Source of the DNA: Chlorobiota bacterium
Lineage (GTDB): Bacteria; Bacteroidota; Ignavibacteria; OLB7
Assembly (NCBI GenBank): GCA_021296135.1
Contig: JAGWAZ010000011.1
Location: 1-40,300, forward strand
DNA: 40,300 bases
Reading direction: 5' to 3'
Shown: piece after piece, positions 25,391 to 32,960 of the stretch
How positions within the stretch are numbered: position 1 is the first letter of the stretch
Layout of the letters: each line of letters opens with the position of its first letter
Position numbers and translations under genes: made by a program
Notes under the pieces: generated by a model
What the model was told of the DNA's origin: nothing
Seen by the model: the letters and a program-made list of their open reading frames with translations, nothing else
Databases searched by the model: none

Positions 25391-25738
25391 TCACTCCATC
25401 CACTTAGGTTTTTCCGGCTCTGGTTTTTCTATCAACACTTCTCCATTCTTTATAACCACTTTGTATGTTTTCAATCTCGCCTTCCCTCCAGACAGACATT
25501 CACCGGTAGCCAGATCGAATTTCCATCCATGCATCGGACATATAACGGCAGACTCCTCAACCTCTCCTTCGTAAAGCAATGGGAATTTCTGATGAGGACA
25601 GACGTTATCAACAACATAGATATTCCCTTCAACCTGAAAGAGGGCAACCTCAATTCCCTCTTCAAGCTCAAAACGTTTACCAAAGCGTCTTGGCAAAGAT
25701 GAAAGAGGACAGAGAGATATGTAATTCGGCGCAGGCAC
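25391..25738 (-). CDS. Rieske [2Fe-2S] ferredoxin-like protein
   Basis: 115 residues. The two cluster-binding boxes are CPHQ (C47, H49) and CPMHGW (C67, H70). The size and lack of a signal peptide fit the small soluble Rieske group (NirD / BphF-like ferredoxins), which feed electrons to oxygenases or act with nitrite reductases. No partner oxygenase is in the window. It is followed on the same strand by a cation:proton antiporter and preceded, after ~108 bp, by an MBL-fold gene. Confidence 0.9.
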   Translation of the reverse strand: MPAPNYISLCPLSSLPRRFGKRFELEEGIEVALFQVEGNIYVVDNVCPHQKFPLLYEGEVEESAVICPMHGWKFDLATGECLSGGKARLKTYKVVIKNGEVLIEKPEPEKPKWME

Positions 25739-25846
25739 GCGTAGCTCTTACTGCTTAGTAAAGATGTCTGCAATTCATTCTTATGTCAAGCATCACAACC
25801 CATTCTTAGATTTTTCTACTATTCACTATCTAAGTTCTACTATCTA

Positions 25847-26698
25847 CTAACTAAGCTCTACCCTCTCCTCTACCTCAAAACCTTTCTTCCCCGGCTTGAT
25901 CTTCACCGCATCAGTGAAAGCATCGTGCTCAACACAGAGAAGCCAGTTCCGTTCATATGCCTCTGGAATGAAGGCTTTCTTTTCCTCAAGAGTAGTCAAG
26001 GGGAAATTGTCATAGCCCATAATGTATGGATAGCTAATGTGTGCAGAAGTCGGCATCAGATCGGCCGGGTAGACCAAGCCTCCCGCGTCATCCCGTATGA
26101 TAACCATCTGCATTGCCTGCGTATGTCCGTTCACTGTGCGGACTTCAATGCCGGGGAAAAGCTCACCATCTCCATCAAGCGTTTCAAGTAACTCTTGCTC
26201 GGCAATCGGCTCCCAGTTCTCCGGCATAAAACTGGCTCGATCCTTGTCAGTTGGATTTTGTGCCCACTCAAGCTGTCCTTTCTGCACATAGTAGAGAGCG
26301 TTAGGAAACGTTGGAACGAAAGCGCCACTCTCATCACGCGATGTTGCCCCCCCGGCATGATCGAAATGAAGATGTGTGTAAATGAAATGTGTAATATCCT
26401 CCGGTGTGAGTCCGTGTTTCGCAAGCCCATCGTGAAGAGTGAAGCGACTGTGATCGACAGCATAGATTCCCTCCAGCTTCTCTCCCATCTTGTGTCCACA
26501 TCCGGCATCAACAAGGATGGTTTTACCCCCGCCGCGGAGAAGCAGCGCGCGAGCAGCCATGGAAATCCGGTTCTGGTCATCAACGTGCGGATAGGCACGC
26601 GACCAGAGATTCTTCGGCACAACACCGAACATTGCCCCACCATCAAGCGCAAAACGGCAGGTTTCGATCAGGTTAACGGTGTATGGCCCTATACGCAT
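25847..26698 (-). CDS. MBL-fold metallo-hydrolase
   Basis: 283-residue protein with the metallo-beta-lactamase metal motif THLHFDHAG (H109, H111, D113, H114). The remaining ligands are probably H192 (VNGHTQ), D213 (YPADLMP) and H258 (CVEHDAF). No signal peptide, so it is likely cytoplasmic. The layout (TILVDAGCGHKMGEKLEG early, then HTQAMQM) is that of N-acyl homoserine lactonase/quorum-quenching-like hydrolases, but the substrate cannot be fixed. The promoter side faces the Tat-like short frame at 26755. Confidence 0.9.
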   Translation of the reverse strand: MRIGPYTVNLIETCRFALDGGAMFGVVPKNLWSRAYPHVDDQNRISMAARALLLRGGGKTILVDAGCGHKMGEKLEGIYAVDHSRFTLHDGLAKHGLTPEDITHFIYTHLHFDHAGGATSRDESGAFVPTFPNALYYVQKGQLEWAQNPTDKDRASFMPENWEPIAEQELLETLDGDGELFPGIEVRTVNGHTQAMQMVIIRDDAGGLVYPADLMPTSAHISYPYIMGYDNFPLTTLEEKKAFIPEAYERNWLLCVEHDAFTDAVKIKPGKKGFEVEERVELS

Positions 26699-26754
26699 AG
26701 AATTCGACTTATTTACGATGCTTTTCTAATAGGCTGAAGACTCAGGAGAAAAGA

Positions 26755-26871
26755 ATGAAGGGGTCTATTTTCGAACGACGAGTAACTCGAAGAACCTTTC
26801 TCCTGTCAGTCGCCATTCGCAAATCGACACTCCCTACATTCTCTCCGGCACATCAACGCCAAGAACCATGA
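26755..26871 (+). CDS. Short frame with a twin-arginine-like N-terminus (uncertain)
   Basis: 38 codons, with AGGAG seven bases before the ATG. The N-terminus contains RRVTRRTFLLSVA, which fits the Tat motif (S/T)RRxFL, but the following hydrophobic part is very short and the frame runs into and antisense to the 3' end of argS. It may be the stub of a lost Tat-exported protein or chance. Confidence 0.25.
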   Translation: MKGSIFERRVTRRTFLLSVAIRKSTLPTFSPAHQRQEP

Positions 26872-28471
26872 GTCCGTTTGCAAAGGTTGTCTTCGATGCC
26901 GCGAGCAGTCTCAGCCGTGCATCCCGTTCTGCATCGGTATTGGCCCCAACGATCCGGTGCTCATGATAGAACTTGTGGAAGGCTACTGCCAACTCACGAA
27001 GATACTCTGCAATAATCTGAGGTTCAAGGTCGCGAGCAGCACGTTCTAACGCTTCAGGGAATTCAAGAATCTGCTTGATGAGCGTAATCTCTTCATCGGC
27101 CTGCAATGGCTCAAGCGATGCGCCCATATTCAACGCAATGCCTTCGGATTCAGCGTGACGAAGCACACCGGAAATCCGCGCATGTGCATACTGCAAGTAG
27201 AAGACCGGATTCTTATCCGACTGCTCACGAGCGAGATCAAGATCAAACTCAAGATGCGTGTTTGCCCCACGCATGATAAAGAAGAAACGAACAACGTCTG
27301 CCCCGAAATCCTCAATCAACTCATCAAGTGTGATGGCCTTCCCACTCCTCTTTGAAAATTTCACCTGCTCACCCCCCTCAACAAAGGAGACCATCTGGTG
27401 AATAACCGGAACAATATTCGATGCTTCTCCGCCAAGCATTCCAACCGCAGCTGTTACGTCAGGCACAGCATCGATATGATCAGCACCGAGCACGTCAATG
27501 ATCTTCTCGAAGCCCCGCTCAAGTTTCTCCATGTGATAAGCAATGTCAGGCAGACGATAGGTCGGTTCACCCGATGATTTGACAATCACACGATCATCCC
27601 TTCCAAGATCCTCCAGCTTCAGGTAGAGTGCCCCATCCTTATTATATGTTCGGCCCACCTCTGCAAGCCGGGTAATGGTCTGCTCAATCTTTCCTTCCTC
27701 ATACAACGTTGTCTCGTTGAAGAAGGTATCGTGATGAATACCGAGAGCCTCCATTGTCTTCTTTATCAAAGCAAAATTCCACTGCTCTCCAAAGCCACGC
27801 ATCGCATCGATATTCTCATCGGTCACCTCGACATATTTCTCCCCTTCATTTTCGATCACATCCCTCGCTATCTCATAGATATACTCACCACGATATCCAT
27901 CCTCCGGAAACTCCACATCGTGACCAAGAAGCTCTAGGTATCGTGCATGTATCGACTTCGCCAGATTCCGCATTTGGTTCCCGGCATTGTTGAAGTAGTA
28001 CTCCCGCGTTACATCATGACCCACCCAGTTGAGGATATTGGCAATCGTGTCGCCTAACGCGGCGTTCCGCCCATGCCCCGGATGCAGAGGACCGGTCGGA
28101 TTCGCACTAACGTACTCAACATTAGTCTTGATACCATCTTCATTGTTTGTTCGCCCATACTCCTCTGCTTTCTGCTGCACCGCATTCAGGCGTCCCTGGA
28201 AGAAAGCAGGCGTAAATCGGAAGTTGATGAAACCGGGGCCGGCGATTTCGACCCCAGAGACATCACTCTTGTCAACTGCAAGGGCAGCGACTAATTCCTC
28301 CGCAATCAGCCGTGGTGCTTTCTTAAGATGTCTTGCCAGGCCAAGAGCAACACTTGTGGAAAGATCACCATGGTCAGCCTGCTTTGGTCGTTCCAGGATA
28401 ATCTCGGTGTCGTCCGGAGCGCTTATCTGTGCCAACGCATTTCTGAGAAGGGGTTCGATGTATGATTTCAT
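26834..28471 (-). CDS. argS: Arginyl-tRNA synthetase
   Basis: 545-residue class I enzyme charging tRNA-Arg. It has an N-terminal Add1-like domain, the HIGH-type motif GPLHPGHGRN in SANPTGPLHPGHGRNA, and VKFSKRSGKAITLDEL as the KMSKS-type loop. The C-terminal helical anticodon-binding domain ends LMVLGVDVPERM. The size is near the bacterial norm (about 550-590). The start ATG overlaps the stop of rsfS (28468-28471, ATGA), so the two are translationally coupled. Confidence 0.97.
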   Translation of the reverse strand: MKSYIEPLLRNALAQISAPDDTEIILERPKQADHGDLSTSVALGLARHLKKAPRLIAEELVAALAVDKSDVSGVEIAGPGFINFRFTPAFFQGRLNAVQQKAEEYGRTNNEDGIKTNVEYVSANPTGPLHPGHGRNAALGDTIANILNWVGHDVTREYYFNNAGNQMRNLAKSIHARYLELLGHDVEFPEDGYRGEYIYEIARDVIENEGEKYVEVTDENIDAMRGFGEQWNFALIKKTMEALGIHHDTFFNETTLYEEGKIEQTITRLAEVGRTYNKDGALYLKLEDLGRDDRVIVKSSGEPTYRLPDIAYHMEKLERGFEKIIDVLGADHIDAVPDVTAAVGMLGGEASNIVPVIHQMVSFVEGGEQVKFSKRSGKAITLDELIEDFGADVVRFFFIMRGANTHLEFDLDLAREQSDKNPVFYLQYAHARISGVLRHAESEGIALNMGASLEPLQADEEITLIKQILEFPEALERAARDLEPQIIAEYLRELAVAFHKFYHEHRIVGANTDAERDARLRLLAASKTTFANGLMVLGVDVPERM

Positions 28472-28839
28472 GCAGTATCTGCTATATGTTCAATTTTGGC
28501 GTCAGCCCAGAGACGTTCAAGCTTGTAGAAACGGCGTTTTTCGTGATAGAAGACGTGGGCCACCACCTCAACGTAGTCGAGAATAACCCAGTTCATTCCC
28601 TGCCAACCCTCGGTCTTCCAGGACCCGATATCTTCCTTCCCCAACTCCTCACGGACGTTTTCGGCAATAGCCTTCACGTGGATATCGCTATCGCAAGAGC
28701 AGATAACAAAGAAGTCCGCAATGTCGGTCAACCCACGAACATCGAGCAGGATGATATCACGAGCTTTATTTTCGAGCATCAGCTCAGCGCAATGGCGTGC
28801 TAACGTTTCGGATGTACATGTCTTTTCAGTATCAATCAC
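28468..28839 (-). CDS. rsfS: Ribosome silencing factor RsfS
   Basis: 123-residue DUF143 protein that binds ribosomal protein uL14 and blocks subunit joining when nutrients are short. The sequence follows the family: LLDVRGLTDIADFFVICSC, HVKAIAENVREEL, WQGMNWVILDYVEVVAHVF and HEKRRFYKLERLW. It overlaps argS by four bases and follows a LytR_C gene (90-bp gap) on the same strand. Confidence 0.95.
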   Translation of the reverse strand: MIDTEKTCTSETLARHCAELMLENKARDIILLDVRGLTDIADFFVICSCDSDIHVKAIAENVREELGKEDIGSWKTEGWQGMNWVILDYVEVVAHVFYHEKRRFYKLERLWADAKIEHIADTA

Positions 28840-28929
28840 GATATAGTGCGACGCTCAAAAGTGAGCAGTTACAGTACTTATTAGCAGTAGTAAGGATTCC
28901 GAAGGCGCCGTCTCAATACCAATTTCACC

Positions 28930-29454
28930 TCAGTCCATCGGACGCAATGTAGTATAATCTGCTCCGATTACCACAGTTGCCCTTACGTAAAGAGAACTAT
29001 CTATGTCGGTTATCACTCGCTCTGGAGGAATACCGAGTGCGTAGGCTACCTTACGTGCTGAGACTGAATCCCCGACACGATTGATAACCATCGACTCCGC
29101 TTCCATTCGGTCAGCGTTACCATATTCCGGCACATCAAACTTTCGCGCGCGAAGAAACTCGGAGAATTTTTTTGCTACTCCATCGGCTCCGCAGGCATTC
29201 ATCACGTTGACCTGGATATGCTCATCTGCGCGAACCCTCATATTTTCACGCTCTACCGTAGGATCAACCTTGGGTTGCAGCAGATTACGCTCAAGCAAGC
29301 CATAAGCAAGAGGAATCAAAAGCAGAAGGAAGAATGCCACAACCATCCAGAGTATCCGCCGTTTCCGGTGACGTCTTTCATTCCTTTGTTCTGCTTCTTC
29401 CTGAGCTTGAAGTTCACGCAATCGTGGTGGATATGTGCGCCGGGAAGGTTCCAA
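28930..29454 (-). CDS. LytR C-terminal domain membrane protein
   Basis: 174 residues: a basic cytoplasmic N-terminus (about 1-33, rich in R, E and Q), one membrane span (about 34-54, starting WMVVAFFLLLLIP) and an extracytoplasmic LytR_C domain (about 75-170; QVNVMNACGADGVAKKFSEF, with VINRVGDSVSARKVAYAL). Such proteins often lie upstream of rsfS. A role at the envelope is inferred. It ends 90 bp before rsfS and starts six bp after the lipoprotein gene, so the run is probably one operon. Confidence 0.85.
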   Translation of the reverse strand: MEPSRRTYPPRLRELQAQEEAEQRNERRHRKRRILWMVVAFFLLLLIPLAYGLLERNLLQPKVDPTVERENMRVRADEHIQVNVMNACGADGVAKKFSEFLRARKFDVPEYGNADRMEAESMVINRVGDSVSARKVAYALGIPPERVITDIDSSLYVRATVVIGADYTTLRPMD

Positions 29455-29460
29455 TCTTTT

Positions 29461-30480
29461 TTATCGCATGATATTCTCGGCGTAAAGCTCTTTCAGCACA
29501 TCAAACTCCTCTTCAGAGAGAAGTCTGCGTAATGTATCCTGTTGCCTATGCCAGAAAAAACGAAGCCGCTCCATCTCTCCCATCTGATCGAGAGCGATAA
29601 TCGTCTCGGCTGCATGTACGTACAGATTACTCCCCTCTACTTCTCTATCTCCTTCGGCCGATAACAGTGTATCAGGGGAAATTGTCTCTTTCAAGGACTC
29701 TCGATAACTCTTCAAGCTATAGTCGGCTTCTTTGCGAAAGAAGGCAAGATTCTCTGCACTAACACTTCGCAGATTCCCGTCGACAAGACTTAACAGATCG
29801 GAAACGTAGATTGTAGCTTCAACACGGGGAATAAACTCCGGCCAGAATTCACTGTGAAGAAGAATTATCGGAAGTTCCGAGCCATCAATCTGCTCAACAC
29901 GTGGAGCGCCTTCTTCCTGCTCAAGCAGCTTCCGGATCCGCTTGTTGTGGCCGGAATAGACAACAAGACCTGATGAAGTGACAGGATCATTTCCTCCGCC
30001 AAAGATACTCACAATAAGCTCCGAGGCACGATCCCCGGTCAACTCTTCCAGATCGTACTCAATTGCCCAGAAGAGTGTATCGGTTATGATTGGCTTCCAT
30101 TTCCTGGTTGCTGTATCGAACTTGTAGATTTCAAGCTGATCTGCTCGCGCATTGGCTGGCATAGTGCCTTGTCGCTCAATGCTTGTCACAATGTACTCTC
30201 GTAATCCGTCATCATCCAAGTCCATGGCCAAGAGGGTGTCCAGCAGCCGACCTCCCGAAAAGAGAGGCTCTGTAAAGCTCATATCGACAACCCCGGTATC
30301 GGATTCATCACCTGTCTCAGGAACATCTTCTCGACAGCCGACAATGCATACCAGAAGAACGGCAAGCACAAGTAAAGAAGGATAATAAAAAGCCAGGATG
30401 ACCTCTGAGCCATGCCTACTCAAAGTATCTATCCCTAACCTCCCATTCACAACAATCTTTCTGACTCTGTCTCTCTCCAT
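29461..30480 (-). CDS. Lipoprotein with calcium-loop-like segment, unknown function
   Basis: 339 residues. A hydrophobic core ending LVCIVGC is a lipobox. The long N-terminal extension before it suggests that the true start is the TTG at 30423, which leaves a normal signal peptide. The segment AMDLDDDGLREYIV resembles an FG-GAP/EF-type Dx(D)xDG loop, followed by a mixed region with several SELI/ELPIILL strands. Conserved neighbourhood with LytR_C and rsfS is an inference. The next upstream feature on this strand is a long hairpin (30590-30638). Confidence 0.75.
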   Translation of the reverse strand: MERDRVRKIVVNGRLGIDTLSRHGSEVILAFYYPSLLVLAVLLVCIVGCREDVPETGDESDTGVVDMSFTEPLFSGGRLLDTLLAMDLDDDGLREYIVTSIERQGTMPANARADQLEIYKFDTATRKWKPIITDTLFWAIEYDLEELTGDRASELIVSIFGGGNDPVTSSGLVVYSGHNKRIRKLLEQEEGAPRVEQIDGSELPIILLHSEFWPEFIPRVEATIYVSDLLSLVDGNLRSVSAENLAFFRKEADYSLKSYRESLKETISPDTLLSAEGDREVEGSNLYVHAAETIIALDQMGEMERLRFFWHRQQDTLRRLLSEEEFDVLKELYAENIMR

Positions 30481-30589
30481 CTCCGTTTCTGTTTATCTAC
30501 CACATCCATCTATCATCTATAACACCTTTCTGTGCTTCTCTGAACCCATCCTCGGTCCCCGTCTACATCCATCCGTGTCCCATACAGAG

Positions 30590-30638
30590 CCGGGCAGTCG
30601 CTCGCAGTCAATTTGGTAGACTGCACGAGACCGCCCGG
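30590..30638. other. Long imperfect hairpin between the Hc1 gene and the lipoprotein gene
   Basis: CCGGGC pairs with GCCCGG at the base and GCAGTC with GACTGC at the top, with a mostly paired middle and a loop of about nine bases (AATTTGGTA). No T-run follows on either strand, so it is not a simple terminator. It has no tRNA T-loop or acceptor pattern. It could be a small RNA, an mRNA stabiliser or a processed leader upstream of the lipoprotein gene. Confidence 0.5.
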
Positions 30639-30670
30639 AACACAAATTCTGAACGCTTACAACCTGTCGG

Positions 30671-30862
30671 TTATCCGTTTGAATCCGATTGATTCTTTAG
30701 ATTCTGCACTTCTGTCCGAATTTCCTGCGCGAATTGACGTAGTTCCTGCATGTGCTTGCGTACGCGAACACCCGCTGCCTTGTTTTGCTTGCTATAGAAC
30801 TTGTTAAAGTCCTGTTCGAAGTCGTTAACAAGGTCTTTAAGCTGTTGAAAGCGATCTGCCAT
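30671..30862 (-). CDS. Histone H1-like (Hc1-type) protein
   Basis: 63 residues, highly charged and helical: MADRFQQLKDLVNDFEQDF, then FYSKQNKAAGVRVRKHMQEL, then LRQFAQEIRTEVQNLK. The segment KAAGxRxRKxMQELxxxxQEIR is typical of small histone H1-like proteins of Bacteroidota and relatives, related to chlamydial Hc1. It is expected to bind DNA or the nucleoid. The upstream region holds two copies of a 19-mer flanking a plausible promoter. Confidence 0.85.
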   Translation of the reverse strand: MADRFQQLKDLVNDFEQDFNKFYSKQNKAAGVRVRKHMQELRQFAQEIRTEVQNLKNQSDSNG

Positions 30863-30940
30863 GGTTCCCCCGAGTTACATTAACGGATACGAAGCTGCAG
30901 CTAAATGCCGCTCACTGGACTGGCCGAAGAAACATCACCA

Positions 30941-31013
30941 GCGATTCCGGCAAAATTTCGGGTATTAATATAACAAAAACCAAAGTCGAATTCGGCGATT
31001 TCTGCAAAATTTC
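30941..31013 (-). promoter_or_regulatory. Duplicated 19-mers flanking the Hc1 promoter region
   Basis: gcgattccggcaaaatttc (30941-30959) and gcgatttctgcaaaatttc (30995-31013) agree at 17 of 19 positions, in the same orientation and 54 bp apart (about five helical turns). The sequence between them, read on the minus strand, includes TTTGGTTTTTGTTATATTAA, which resembles an FCB-type promoter. The Hc1-like start lies ~80 bp downstream. They may be regulator binding sites. Confidence 0.55.
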
Positions 31014-31105
31014 TTCTGTCAAGCTTTTGCACCACAAAGCAACGTCATGCTGTTCCAGGATGTATGCCGTAAGAGATTTTTCAACAGAGAGGAGTAGTTT
31101 GCATA

Positions 31106-31148
31106 TTCCGGGCAGTAAAGGACCATGCAAAAAAATCGCGTCCCGGAA
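31106..31148. other. Hairpin with 7-bp perfect stem
   Basis: TTCCGGG pairs with CCCGGAA over a 29-base loop. No gene lies here. It precedes the cluster of REP-like hairpins. Confidence 0.3.
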
Positions 31149-31332
31149 CCGACAACGAACGAAAAACTTGAAACAACAGAGGAAAAGAGGGAGAGTTCGC
31201 AAGAGTTGACCTCTCGCTTTATTTTCGTTTCTTGGCACCTCTTACGTCGATCCGCTCTAAAAACGTTGCCGGACTGAAGACCGGAACGGGCGGCATGGTT
31301 ACGGCCACTGACGGGGGAACAGCAGACATTGT

Positions 31333-31456
31333 CCCAGCCGTAAACGGCTGGGCTATGGGACGGCGTTTTCTCCCGAACATTCGTACAACTTGTAGCCCCG
31401 GCGTTTACGTCGGGGTCACAAGAGTACTCTCGATTCAATCAGGCCATTTATGGCCT
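31333..31456. repeat. Cluster of three REP-like hairpins
   Basis: Hairpin 1 at 31333-31352: CCCAGCCG-TAAA-CGGCTGGG. Hairpin 2 at 31396-31415: CCCCGGCGT-TT-ACGTCGGGG (one G-T pair). Hairpin 3 at 31441-31456: AGGCCA-TTTA-TGGCCT. All three have GC-rich stems and a TTTA/TAAA-type centre, and lie within 125 bp. This is the look of REP/BIME elements mobilised by Y1 TnpA-REP (RAYT) transposases. No RAYT gene is in the window. Confidence 0.6.
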
Positions 31457-31525
31457 TACCCTCAATAACCGTGAACGATAGTAGCAGACGTTCTCTACAA
31501 GATCTGTAGTCAGTCGCATCGCGAC

Positions 31526-31873
31526 GTGCTGTTAGTTTGCCCGAAAGCGAGGCATAAAAGAAAGGAAAAAGTGGATGGACAACTCTTTCAAGGCTTTACA
31601 TCGAGACACAAGACAGCGGTGAACGGCAAAGCAATCTCAACCGTTGTAGCTCGCAATATCATCAAGTCCCATGCTCAAGCCGTCGGGGTTGATGGATACA
31701 TATCAGGCCATTCCCTTCGCGTCGGGAGTGCTCAAACGCTTGCCGGAAAAGGGGCTTCATTGGTGCAGATGCAACACGCCGGATGCTGGCGATCTCCAGC
31801 AATGCCAGCGCACTACAGCCGTGCGCAAGCAGCTCAAAAGAAGGCCGTTGCCACCCTCATTTACGGCAAATAA
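31526..31873 (+). pseudogene. C-terminal remnant of a tyrosine recombinase (integrase)
   Basis: 115 codons from a GTG, with open frame also upstream. The end carries the catalytic block: SGHSLRVGSAQTLAGKGASL (H and R of box II), then MQHAGCWRSPAMPAHYSRAQ with W and the nucleophile Y. All of box I and the N-terminal SAM-like domain are missing. It is thus the tail of an integrase, typical of phage- or island-type elements. A strong hairpin (31886-31911) follows. It lies next to the REP-like hairpins and a region of remnants. Confidence 0.8.
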
Positions 31874-31885
31874 GGCAAAAGAAAA

Positions 31886-31911
31886 CCCACACGATCCTGA
31901 AACCGTGTGGG
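31886..31911 (+). terminator. Hairpin after the integrase remnant
   Basis: CCCACACG pairs perfectly with CGTGTGGG around ATCCTGAAAC. No T-run follows directly, so termination is probable but not certain. Confidence 0.5.
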
Positions 31912-32060
31912 CCTTACGGAAAAAAGAAACCCCCTGATTGTGGGCAAGGGGAAACCCAAGTAGTATTCCCCTTGCGCGTGCGCGTGGTGGTGTTCAGTGT
32001 GGCCGGCGACGTCTCCGGTTAGTGCTGCTTAGTGGTAAAATCCGGGCGGCGTTTCCCCTC

Positions 32061-32345
32061 TCATATACTGTTACTGTCGATCAAGAACGGGTAAACGCAG
32101 TTGCACCCCCCCGCCTTATCTACGGCACTCTGGATAAAACTAGCGATGTCGTCGCGATAAATCCTTTCGAATTCTTCTCTGCCGACGTCCAGGTAGCGCT
32201 CCTGCCAAAGAATGCTCTCATTGACTGCGCGCTCACATTTATCCGCGCAGTCAGCTGAAGCGGAAGAATCCCTACATCCCACCAGCAGAACCAAAACCGA
32301 TAATAGCGCTATTAGAATCTTCATTGTCTCTTCTTGCTGCTTCAT
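32061..32345 (-). CDS. Small cysteine-rich lipoprotein, hypothetical
   Basis: 94 residues from the ATG at 32345, five bases after GGAGG; a second Met seven codons on (32324) is also possible. The N-terminus (KILIALLSVLVLLVGC) is a lipoprotein signal. The mature part has Cys pairs (ADCADKCERA and GGCNC) and is otherwise charged (ERYLDVGREEFERIYRDD). No family is recognised. It lies in a region of mobile-element remnants, so it may be a cargo gene. The ribosome binding site is better than for most neighbours. Confidence 0.6.
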   Translation of the reverse strand: MKQQEETMKILIALLSVLVLLVGCRDSSASADCADKCERAVNESILWQERYLDVGREEFERIYRDDIASFIQSAVDKAGGCNCVYPFLIDSNSI

Positions 32346-32357
32346 TGATACCTCCAA

Positions 32358-32640
32358 GATTGATATAATGAAACTAACAAAACTTACTAAACTAAGCCCA
32401 TTAGTAAAGTAACAATTCAGGGGAAGTTAGAATATATCTTTCGGTATTTGTCTGTTACAGCGAGACGGGGAAGAGAGACAAGGAGAGGGGAGAAAAGTTA
32501 TATCCGCACTCTATAGACTTCTACGGGTGCTTGTTTCTTAGAACTCCGTTTTCGGTCACCCGCTGCGACGAACATTTCTTGCATAACATCATCTTTGCAT
32601 TTGGTTAGGTTGAGGCAAATTATAGCATATTCCTATCTAT
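32358..32640. other. AT-rich intergenic stretch
   Basis: Nothing recognisable is seen. It probably holds the promoter of the small lipoprotein near 32380. Confidence 0.3.
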
Positions 32641-32641
32641 A

Positions 32642-32892
32642 ATTATACACTCTTTTCTCTCGTTCCAGCGAGGTGTGCTTGTTTCGGGTGGAGAGATAGC
32701 TCAAATATCAATCACAACGGCAATCGAAGTTGCATTGATAGTTCTTATCCTCTCCTCCTGATACTGATTCCTCTGCTCGGAATGATCGGAGCAATAGCAG
32801 CATCGGTTGCAGTAACCGTCGGTCGGTTAATCGCGAATGGGTATATCACGATATCCGTATCTTACAATAAGATGTCAGATGGTAGACAGTAG
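32642..32892 (+). pseudogene. C-terminal remnant of a polysaccharide flippase-like membrane protein
   Basis: Frame one reads FQRGVLVSGGEIAQIS then TAIEVALIVLILSS and stops at 32759-32761. Frame two (32764-32892) continues LIPLLGMIGAIAASVAVTVG and RLIANGYITIS to a stop. The combined pattern, with two hydrophobic spans around a small-residue GAxxAS motif, is that of Wzx/MATE-like polysaccharide flippases near their end. N-terminal spans are missing and a frame change is present, so it is non-functional. Confidence 0.5.
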
Positions 32893-32960
32893 ACATCAGG
32901 AAAGGATTGGTCAACCGTTACTTGATTGTATAACACACAACCTCTGATGTCTTAAATCTG

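Noticed and set aside
30590-30638. Possible tRNA
   Set aside because: No T-loop consensus, no seven-bp acceptor stem or anticodon arm; only a single long hairpin.
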